Assembly: GCA_029224185.1 (NCBI GenBank) | Contig: CM055198.1 | Location: 24,382,616 to 24,446,615, forward strand | Length of the DNA: 64,000 nucleotides | Source: Karalla daura | Lineage: Eukaryota; Chordata; Actinopteri; Chaetodontiformes; Leiognathidae | Direction: 5' to 3' | Position numbers and translations under genes: made by a program | The notes under the pieces: generated by a model | Seen by the model: only the letters and a program-made list of their open reading frames with translations | What the model was told of the DNA's origin: nothing | Database searches by the model: none | Part shown: positions 55,341 through 64,000 of the stretch, piece after piece | Layout of the letters: every line of letters begins with the position of its first letter | How positions within the stretch are numbered: position 1 is the first letter of the stretch

Positions 55341-58300
55341 GACACTGTGTTGCTACTCCACATACTCATAAAGGTGCAAAAGTACATTCACAACATAAAT
55401 GACTACAAACTACCTCACTGTCAGCCCTCCTTTCAGTTTGTGCTCATCCAGCCGCCCGGTTATCTGCCCTCTCTGCTGAAAATAATAAAGCTCTTATCAG
55501 AACTTAATGAAAGACAGTCCATAAAACATCAGAATTAACTCATGTTAAATCAGTAAGTAGTTTACCTGCATAGGTGAAGTGTAAATGTAGTTTGTATTCC
55601 ACCCAGCTACGACTTTCAGGTCTGCTTAAGAACATCAACAATAAAATAGTAAAACACAAGTGAGCAAAGATCTTTAAATCTGCCAGTCTTACACCTAAAT
55701 GAAGGAAGAGGAGGAAGCTTCAAGTCCACTGAACGCCATCCTGCCCATGCATACACACCTGTGGGTGCAGCTGCTGAGCTGTCACTGCTCCATGGAAGTG
55801 GAACCAGAGTTGGAGCCAGACTGTCCTCTGCTCGGCCAGTCCCAGTCTGACCTTTGGCCCCACTACCAAAAACCCACAGCTGACTGGAGGAACCCAGGAC
55901 CAACGTGTGGTGGCTGTGAGAAACAAAACATACAATGCCGTGAGAGAGTTAACGTGACGCAGAAGCACATTTCTCTCCAACCTCAGATAAGGTCACACAG
56001 GCACCCTCCCAGGTCTCACCTGCCACAGCAGACCTGTGTGGCTGGTCCGTCCAGACCCTCCACCTGCCGCGGCCTCCGTTCGTTGGCCGTAGAGTTGTGA
56101 CCGAGCTGCCCGTGGGAACCCTCTCCAAAGGTCAACACTTTGCCGTCCTGGAAGTCACAGCGTCACCCTGTCACATCCTGAAACTCAACCCAATACGTCT
56201 GGGAGCAAACCAGCCCAGAAGAGGCCACGGCCTACTCACCTTTGTCAGCACGGCAGAATGAGCCTCTCCACAGCTCATGGACGACACATCCAGGGCTCTC
56301 AGGGCAGGAACCTCACAGATGTTGAACCTGCCTGTTAAGAACAAGGACAAATGAAGAGAAGACTGAAGGGAAGGATGACAGATCATCATTCTCATAGGCT
56401 TAAGAAGCCCTGAAACATGTATGGCCACAGGAAGCTGATGGCGCTGCCTCGTACCCTTCACGTCCTCCCTGTTGAGCCCCAGCTGGCCGGCCTGGTTGGC
56501 CCCGCAGCAGAACACCAGGCCCGGCAGTGTGAGGAACAGAGTGTGTTCTGCTCCGGCTGAAACCTGAGTCACTGCTACACCGGTCAGAGCACACACCAGG
56601 GCAGGGGTCTCCTGGAGCTGCACCTCCTTCCCCAGGCCCAGCTGACCATGACTGTTGGAGCCCCACGAGAACACGTCTCCTCCTGCACAACAGTTTATAC
56701 ATCTTTGTAATGGATTACCTCAATTCACTAAGTGATGTATACGTGATGTGACTACATCAACAACTTCAACTTTATTTGTTTTAAGTGCCAGTTCATAACA
56801 GCCATTATGTCAAGGCACTTTACAAAGAGAGCGACAATATGTACATAGTAAAAAACATCATCCTTAGACCCTCCCAAGAAAAACCCTGACAGGGAAAAAA
56901 AGGGGAGAAATCTCAGGGTGAGAGACAGAGGAGGGGATCCTCACCCAGGATGGACAGGCGGGCACAAGCAAGACAGTATAGAAAGATGCATGTACTGATG
57001 GCTAACAGTTTAGATTAAAGGTCAGAGGTCGAATCAGTCCAGAGTAGAAACAGTGCATGCAGCAGTAGAGCAGCAGAGTCCTGGATCCTGCTCAGCATCT
57101 ATGGAATCTGGGAGGAAAGAAAGCACAGACACTATGGGGACGCATGGTCCCTGGTCCATATGTTAGTCCTGCATAGGAAAGGAGAGGAGGAAGTGGAGGA
57201 GGAGGAGGAGGAGAAGGTGGAGGACAGATGGGGAGAGACCAAGAGGAGAGTGAGAAGATAGAGGGAACATGAACCTGATCAACACCTACAAAGAGAACAG
57301 AGAAGATAGAGTTCAATGTGGTCATTGACTAAACCTATAGCACCCCCCCCTCATCTATATCTATATCTATCAGGAAATGGAATTTAAGGAAGTCATGTTT
57401 TTAAAATAGCTAAAGTACCTTTTTTGCAGACTATCTGTGTGTTATTACTGCTTTAGCTCCACTAACGTGGCGATAACAAAGCTGTCTCTGTACAGAGCAG
57501 AACTCTGTGCTGTTACAAGCCGCTGTGCGTCCACAATCAAGAAGATTCTGCTTTTATTTTACTGTATTTCATTTATCACCTCTGTTGCTCCCTACCTTCA
57601 GTCAGAGCCAGGGAGTGGGACTTTCCACAGGCAACCTGAACCACGGGTATGTTCATGGGTCTGGGCACCTCTCTGCATGGTCATCAGACGACACACAGGA
57701 TTCACACATGAAGCACACCTGACTGGTATTAAGAAACATGCACTTTCCCACTTGTACTGTTTTCAGCAGCCTGAGATCTCACGTTGGTCTGTAACCGTGT
57801 GACGCTGGATTGGTGAGCCCGAGCTGTCCGTCCTCCCAGGCTCCCCAGGAGAACATCTGTCCAGATGCACACACAGCCACACTGTGGTGCTGACCACACG
57901 CCATCGACACCACGCCCCCCAGCCTCTCCACACGACCTGCCAACCACACACACAGCTGCAGCTACTGTACGCATGACGACAGAATGCTATCAAAGCTACA
58001 CAATGAGCATCAACCATGTCGAGGCACCTGTGTTTAACTCTGAGATTTCATCAATTCATCCTAGATTAACACATAACTCAAATGAACTGCACAGCAATCT
58101 GCTATAATTTATCACTCCTTGGTTATTAGTGACGCTGATGGACATTAAAAAGCGTTTGAAGACCAAAGTCCTTTTCTAACTTGTGGTTACCTAACACGGC
58201 CCTTCTTCCTCCTGTGATCTTCTGATAACTAGAACTTGAACCCAGCACTGACACTAGTACTCAGACTACTGCACTCCCGTCCCTTGGTAGTCTGAAGAAA

Positions 58301-58565
58301 GTAAACCAGTGTGGTTAGTCCTGCTTCTTGTGCTGTCAGTGAGAAGTGTCCCAGGTGTAGACCTACCTGGGGTGTCTCCATCCTCGCTCCTCTTTCTGCC
58401 CAGTTGTCTGTGGGAGTTGGAACCACAGGACTGCAGGGTTCTGCTGCTGGTCAGGAACAAGGTGTGCTGCTCCCCGCAGCAGATGAGGCTGATCTCCCAG
58501 GGCACAGAGCGGGACACCGGGCTGAGACCCGGGGACCTGCCCCCCCAGATCCATATCTGCTTCAT
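48893..58565 (-). CDS. HERC-type E3 ubiquitin ligase, copy D (RCC1 + HECT, N-terminal anchor lost), 23 exons
   Basis: Exons: 58367-58565, 57783-57936, 57596-57672, 56455-56682, 56240-56331, 56020-56147, 55759-55913, 55566-55621, 55414-55472, 55182-55241, 54997-55093, 54693-54873, 54335-54486, 54098-54214, 53926-54024, 53598-53765, 53273-53416, 52966-53132, 52745-52811, 52585-52655, 51873-52056, 49409-49511, 48893-49128. Similarity to copies B and C stops within exon 1 at about 58615; upstream in frame is a TGA, so the hydrophobic segment is missing. The first ATG in frame encodes MKQIWIWGG, directly at the RCC1 part, giving about 997 residues. Everything downstream is open and close to copy C, but the two ends (around exons 1-2 and the MEHQN C-terminus) match copy A. 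HECT Cys kept. An unseen upstream exon cannot be excluded. Confidence 0.8.
49822..51276. repeat. Foldback repeat (inverted arms) in intron 22 of copy D
   Basis: Duplicate of the copy C structure, with arms at about 49822-49973 and 51110-51276. Confidence 0.65.
50368..50415. repeat. GTTAGCGA-type minisatellite in intron 22 of copy D
   Basis: Three perfect GCGAGTTAGCGTTA units, against one at the matching place in copy C (37270-37289). This is a fresh expansion or contraction between otherwise near-identical introns. Confidence 0.85.
51587..51621. repeat. Perfect 14-base inverted repeat (hairpin), copy D intron
   Basis: Same hairpin as in copy C: GCCAATCACAACAC, loop TGTTCCG, and the complementary arm. 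Confidence 0.85.
53830..53862. repeat. (CATC)n run, copy D
   Basis: Remnant tetranucleotide tail, as in copy C. Confidence 0.8.
55246..55341. repeat. (GAAA)n microsatellite, copy D
   Basis: About 24 units adjoining the exon 10 acceptor. Confidence 0.95.
56759..57335 (-). mobile_element. Non-LTR retroposon 3' fragment in intron 3 of copy D
   Basis: Same insertion as in copies B and C, shared by descent. It shows that D groups with B and C in this part of the gene. Confidence 0.6.
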
Positions 58566-58592
58566 GTCCACAGCTGGATCACACTCACACAC

Positions 58593-59505
58593 CTGTGCGC
58601 TGTCTGAGGAGGTCGAGGAATGACGCCTTCAGGTGTCGTGGGAGATTTTATAATCGGAGTGGGAAACACGCCCCGGAGACACCCTGAGAGTGCAGCTCAC
58701 TCCAGGAGTCAACAGACCGACTGTCCTACATGACAATTACCAGCTAGTATTAACTTCCCCGCAAAAGACGAACTAAAACGTGTGCAAGCGAAGGTTTGTA
58801 ATCTACGACGGTACCATGAAGGCACCACAGCTGACAGCTGGTTGGTTTCGCTTTCCATGTTGTCAACTCGACGTAAGAAACGAAACCTAAGAAACGAAAC
58901 TGCAGCTTTGTGTTGTGAAGCGGTGTGACGTGTGTTCGACATGAAGTGATGATCACAGTTCAAGGATCGTGTTTTTAACCGATCAAAGAGCAAATCCTGA
59001 GTCATCACATTATCCTCGGTTATTTAAAGTTTAAAGTTGTGGTTTTATAATCCTGACAAGATCTACAGACACAGAAATACAAACAAGTGAAGCTGTTTTC
59101 TTATGCAGAAACACATGTACAGTAGCAGACAAACACTACAGTAATGTATTTCAGAGGTTTGTGAAGATGGCCATTGTCCGTGCTGTGGATGAGACAAACA
59201 GACCCAATGTTGACTTTTGTGTTTTAAGTTTAATTTTCCACAGAAGTGAAACTTCGGTCTCTATTGAAACCAACATAAAATGAAAGGAAAGGTGCTGTTG
59301 TTTTGGACAGAGGTGTTGTCACGTGTTTCACAAGAGTTTAATGAAGCTTTAATGAAGTTTAATGAATTATGATTATCATCATTATCGTGTGGCTAATATA
59401 GACTCAGCAATGCAGCATCTACAGATATTAGCACTTTCTCTGTTAAATACAATGTGTGTTACAGAGAAACCGTATAATCAAACGATCTATTTGCATTCCA
59501 AAACC
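58593..59505. other. Region between the NACHT-WD40 gene and HERC copy D
   Basis: No gene is supported. The right part should be 3' UTR of the NACHT-WD40 gene and the left part the promoter or unread 5' exon of copy D. Its sequence shows no visible relation to the other HERC spacers, so the duplicated unit ends within exon 1 of copy D. Confidence 0.6.
58844..58901 (-). promoter_or_regulatory. Cluster of three IRF/ISRE-like motifs upstream of copy D
   Basis: On the minus strand GAAAGCGAAACC (58844-58855) fits the ISRE pattern except for its last base. On the plus strand GAAACGAAACC (58877-58887) and GAAACGAAACT (58891-58901) are tandem GAAA cores with one-base spacing. The cluster lies about 280-340 bases upstream of the first ATG of copy D. 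Interferon control is an inference. Confidence 0.4.
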
Positions 59506-62500
59506 TTAGGGCCATATGACATTGGGTGCAGGCAGAGGCATCCATGTGTGTGGGGCTGTCTCTGAAGGACACAGCTTCTCCTGACTGTCGAGCTGGCTCC
59601 TGCAGCGGGCCGACGCCTCCAGGTCGCTCATGGCATCTGAGATGGCGTAGACGCCCAGGGACCCGTCCACGCCGCCCACAAACACACACGTCTGCCACAT
59701 CGTCAGCGTCCGTGGAGTCCCAGACAGACTCACAGTTCCCACTCTTTCGCCGTCTGCCAGCCTCACCACTGAGAGGATGTGCTGCCTGCTCTGCCAGGAC
59801 ACGTAGGCGACATACTTCCCAGATTTATCCAGACAGGATTTGATGACGGGACCCTCGGCCTTCAGCGAGCACAGCCGAACCTGCGAGAGGTCCAGCAGCT
59901 GGATCGCGTGGTTCCCAGCGGAGAGCAGGGCGTAGCTGCCGTCTGAGGACATCTGGAAGTCTTGTGGCTGGCAGTGGAAGCCGTGAGGCAGCTGGAAGTG
60001 CATGCACACGGTCTCCTCCGTCACCTTCCAGGTGTACACGGCCCCCGAGGCCGCCATCACCACCACAAAGTCAGGCTGTTCTGGAAGGATGCGGAAAGCT
60101 ACAACCTCCTCCGAGCTTTCTACGCAGGAGAAGCGCTTGCTGATGGAGCCGGACCACAGGCTGGCAGCCAGCAGGTCCCCGCGGCGCCGGCCCAGCAGGA
60201 AGGTGCTCTGGGGCGACACCTGAGCGTCGGCCAGGTAGCAGCTGATGCTGCACACCACGCCGCCCTGGGACAGCTTCCAGACGCGGGACAGCCGCCGCTC
60301 CGAGACGCTCACCCCGAAGCTGCCGTTGGGGGTGAGGAGGACGTCTGTGGCGTGGGTGGCGCTCACCCGCAGCCTGTTCTGCCCCGACTCCGTCAGCCAG
60401 ACGTAGATCTGCCCCGCAGACAGCGCCACCAGCTGGACGCCGTCCGCAGACAGGCGCAGCCTCTCCACGGGGCCGTCGTGCAGGAAGCTGGCGTGCGGGA
60501 GCCCCGCCCCCCGCCTCCAGCCCCACACCGCCCTGGAGCCGTCGGAGGTGTAGAAGCGCTCCCCCGATGGCTCCACCACCACCTCCCTCACCCCCCCGCT
60601 CATCTTCGGAGCGGCGCACGCAGCAGAGATCATGTCAGCGTCCCACAGCGTCAGGCCGCCGTCCTGAGCCACGCAGATGACGTGGGCGTCTGTTCTGAGG
60701 AGCGTCCGAGGCCTGTCTGCCTCCAGAGAGAGCAGGCACTCCCCCGAGCCCAGCCTCCACACCAGGACCAGAGGACAAGCGTGGAGCAGGGCCAGGAACA
60801 GGTGGCCGTCCTGGGACAGCACAGCGTGAGAGAAGGTCCTCCCCTGTGGAGCCAGGAACCGCTCCCACACCTCCCAGTCACACGTGTCCCACAGGGCGAC
60901 CTGGCCACTCCGGGTCACCAGCAGGAGGTGCAGCTCTTCTGAGTGATCCGTGTTGAGGATGTTATCACCTCCTTCCCCGCAAAAGCTTTCTTTGACAAGT
61001 CTGGGTGCTTGAGTCACGTCCCACAGGCGGACGCTCCCCGTCCTGTCGACACAGGCCAGTTCCCACTTCTCCTCACAGAGCACCAGCAGGGAAACCTCTG
61101 TGCACACGGAGGTCGAGCACGTTCCCATGAGTCGGTGCGTGTCGGTGTCAAACATGCACACCGCACCGTCCTCCTGCCCACAGTAGACGTAGAGGCCGTC
61201 TGAGGAGCAGATCAGACACGTCACACGGCTCTGACACTGGAGACGAGTCCAGGCCTCGCTGAGAACCTCAAACACACTCACAAAACTCTCATTTTTCCAG
61301 CTCATAAACAACTTTGTCTGAGATGCAACGAAGCCCTCTAGTCTGTGCGGCTCCTCCTGAGCCAGTATCTCCTTCAGGAACATGTCTGGACTTGTCACGT
61401 CCCACAGGAAAAGCTTGTTGCATTGAGATGGAAGCAGCATGAAGCGACCACTTCCTTTAACTCCCTGGAAGCTCAGCTCTTCCTGCTCAGCGCTCAGAGA
61501 CAGCTGGACCAGGTGGCTCCCGCAGCCGCTCCAGAACCACAGCGAGCCGTCCTCCATCACCTCAGCCGCTCCACGCGCCGTCCCAGCTGCTTCACGCACA
61601 CAAACCTGCCCGCCTCTAACGTCACGCTTCACATGGCACATCGCTGGAACGGATGACGGAGCGGGGGCGACAGCTACTCCTAGCCCTCCTCCTCGTTTGT
61701 TCCTCTCCAGTTTGATCTCTGTGATGTAACCTGTAAGTGCAGGAAACACCTCCAGGTACGGGAGGAGGCTCGTCTCCATCACTGTGGGCAGCTGCAGGGG
61801 GCAGCTCTGCAGCAAGCTGCTCCAACATCTCAGTGTGCTTGCTATGAGAGCTCTCTCCCTCGGGAACTGGGGATGGGCCATGGTCTCCTCAGCCTCCAAC
61901 ATGGCCACCAGATCAGCCAGGACGCCTGCCTGGACCAGGGCCTGGTGGAAGCCCGGACACATGAGCAGCCCCTGCTCCAGCTCCGCCCATCTGTGGCTTT
62001 CATACAAGTGGTGGGGCAGCTCTAAGACCTTCCTGAAGTTCACTCGTCCAGATCCTTTGGCAGACACTGAGAAGATGAATGGCTGGCTGGGTCTGCTGAA
62101 GTAGTCCGCCATCGTGGAGTGGATCTCCCTCCTCGCTTCACGACTGCTCAGATACTTCTTCATCACCACCAGCTTGAAGTGCCTGCTCACCCAGAACAGC
62201 ACCCGTGACCCTGCCACCGTCCTGTGCACCAGGAGCCCCCGCAGGTCCAGCAGGAGCCGCTCCACCTCCACCTGCGCCCCCTGCTGGGGGCCGGCCTGCA
62301 GCAGCTCGGCCAGCTCGGCCTCCGTCAGGCCCGAGCGGCTCAGAGCGGAGTAGGAGGCGGCGCGCTGCACCAGCCAGGCGCCGTGCCTCCGCTCCAGCCG
62401 CTCCAGCAGCACCGAGACGGACGAGTGGACGCTGTTAGGGAGCGACGACTCCGTCACGTCTGAGTCTGGTGACGAGAGAAGAAAAGAACGAGAGTGATTG

Positions 62501-64000
62501 AACACTACAGCCTTTCTGTCTGGTTTACATGATTTCTATTTGCTGTATTTCTATTATTGTTCTTTTCTATGGCATCTCTTTTTGCAATTTTCATTCCTCA
62601 TTTTCTTGACCAAAAATGTGCTGCATCCCCACCCCTAGCGCCGTGTTAACCAGACTGTGCAGTTAACCTCAGTTAGCCTCAGTTAGCCTCAGTTAGCCTC
62701 AGTTAACCTGGGTTAACCCGGGTTAACTGCACACTACTGAGTTAACCTGGGTTAACCTGACTGACAGGCTGATCTTGTGCCTTGCAGTCTGTCTCTAGCT
62801 GACGCTGCCACCTCCCTGGTCAGCCCTCCTCCTCCGTCCTGTCAGACCCACCAGACCTCCAGGGGGCGCTGTGCAGCAGCAGCAGCCGGCTGTGGAGCGG
62901 CAGCAGGCAGGACGCCACCGCCTGGTTCACCAGCGCCTGCTGGCCCGACGTCACCCTCCTCCCAGAGCCGGCCAGCAGCCGGCCCAGCAGCCCCACGCTC
63001 TGCTTCCTGTCCGCCGGGCCCAGCTGCACACACACACACCCCGGCCCCCGGCCCCCGGCCCCAGACTGGCTGCCAGAGGGACTCTGGGGGCCGAGGGCCG
63101 CCAGGATCTGTGCTCTGCTGGAGGAGACTGTGAGCACCAGTTTGACACTGGGAGGAAGGGGAGAGGGGAGACTCCCCACAGTCCGAAGAGCTGAATTTCT
63201 TTCAATGTGGTCGAGTCCATCGAGGATGAGCACCAGAGGCCGTTGGGTGGTGGGACAGCGGGACAGCAGGGAGGAGAAGTCCTCCTGGAGCTCAGACAGA
63301 GTCTTCATGGAGGTGCTGCCCCCCCCAGGCCACAGGGAGCTGCTGGTGCTGGGGGGGGGCTGGGGATGCTCAGAGGAAGCTGAGTTCTGGTATCCAGAGG
63401 CAATTTGATAACACAGGAAAGACAAGAGGCGCTTTGGAGACGGATCAATGAACAGACTGGTGAAGACAGTGATCAGCACCGGATCACAGTCTGGGAGCCA
63501 GGACGTCACCTGTAGAGACCAAACACACAGACACATCAGCTCTACGTAGAACTTCACATACCAGATCCTTGTGTAGTCCTTCAAAAACACATGTTTGTCT
63601 TTATTAGCCGTTAAGAACAAGATCAATTCATGAATTGTTACTAGGTATCATAAAATTCTAATGTTGATATTAATATTATCTATCTATATCTGTGATCTGT
63701 GTTACGATCAATATTATCACTATTGATCGTAACACAGGGGGGAGATTCAGATTTGTTTGTGTGAAATCCACAAATAAAATGTGGGCATATTATTCAGCTA
63801 ATCAATGACAAAAACACATTATTCTGGATTTAAATCTGTTGAGTTATTTTTTGTAAAAGAAACATAGAAGAAGAGAGATTCATCAGCGCACCTGTCTCTG
63901 AAGACTAGTTCTAGCTCTAACCTGCTGGTTAGTAGCTGGTTATGGTGCAGTGTACCTGCTGGGCACAGTGGGCCACCAGGACAGCCTTCCCTGTGCACGG
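59506..64000 (-). CDS. NACHT-WD40 protein of the NWD1/NWD2 family, 3' part (5' end outside window)
   Basis: Three exons are seen: 63956-64000 (cut by the window edge), 62852-63509 and 59506-62465, joining in phase into about 1220 residues to a TAA stop. The edge exon ends a P-loop (PCTGKAVLVAHCAQQ). The next carries a Walker B-like PLVLILDGLDHIE and the rest of the NACHT ATPase. The last exon begins with SSLPNSVHSSVSVLLERLE and a winged-helix-like region (RSGLTEAELAELL), followed by a long beta-propeller with WD-type ends (KLFLWDV, GSVRLWDV, QVALWDT, GGLTLWDA, QIYVWLT, GAVYTWKV). NACHT proteins are STAND ATPases that switch into oligomers; NWD1 forms such assemblies in vertebrates. The propeller lies in a single 3-kb exon. 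The GK of the P-loop is followed by Ala where Ser/Thr is usual. Which family member it is cannot be settled from the partial sequence. Confidence 0.85.
62661..62762. repeat. AGTTAGCCTC / GGTTAACC tandem repeat
   Basis: Four to five CAGTTARCCT units pass into palindromic GGGTTAACC units, in the intron before the last NACHT-WD40 exon. Confidence 0.85.
63697..63737. repeat. Perfect 17-base inverted repeat (hairpin)
   Basis: CTGTGTTACGATCAATA and its exact complement flank the loop TTATCAC, inside an intron of the NACHT-WD40 gene. No element boundary or target duplication is evident. Confidence 0.85.

Noticed and set aside
59962..60942. 326-codon plus-strand frame opposite the NACHT-WD40 exon
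   Set aside because: Antisense shadow of a GC-rich coding exon; no family resemblance, no splice or promoter context.

Overview
The window reads as one end of a teleost fish chromosome. It opens with about 500 bases of degenerate CCCTAA repeat in the orientation expected at a left chromosome end. It then holds intron-bearing vertebrate genes with GT-AG junctions and short introns, decayed fish-type non-LTR retroposons, hAT-type debris and many microsatellites. There is no sign of prokaryotic or organellar sequence.

Layout: telomere (1-508); gene-poor subtelomere with a polypurine minisatellite (509-4700); a two-exon GIMAP/AIG1-type GTPase on the minus strand (5021-6435); an eight-exon YIF1B-type Golgi/ER trafficking gene on the plus strand (8147-11265); four tandem copies, all minus strand, of a 23-exon small-HERC-type E3 ligase with an RCC1 propeller and a HECT domain (here A 12994-22202, B 23523-33317, C 35801-46149, D 48893-58565); and the 3' part of a NACHT-WD40 gene of the NWD family on the minus strand (59506 to the right edge, where it is cut off).

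The HERC array is the most notable part. All four copies can be spliced in silico with consistent phases into proteins of about 1000-1060 residues, and the HECT catalytic cysteine is kept. Copies A-C carry an apparent N-terminal membrane-spanning segment ahead of the RCC1 repeats. Copy D has lost that segment. The copies are mosaics of one another (exons 14, 16 and 23, and intron 1), which points to gene conversion or unequal crossing-over. Copies B and C carry a perfect ISRE-type motif in a private intron-1 block, and D has a cluster of IRF/ISRE-like motifs upstream. GIMAP, HERC and NACHT families are all linked to innate immunity, so this looks like a subtelomeric immune-type cluster with YIF1B as a housekeeping neighbour. 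That functional reading is inference.

Exon boundaries were worked out by hand from splice consensus, phase and family similarity. No alignment or database search was run.
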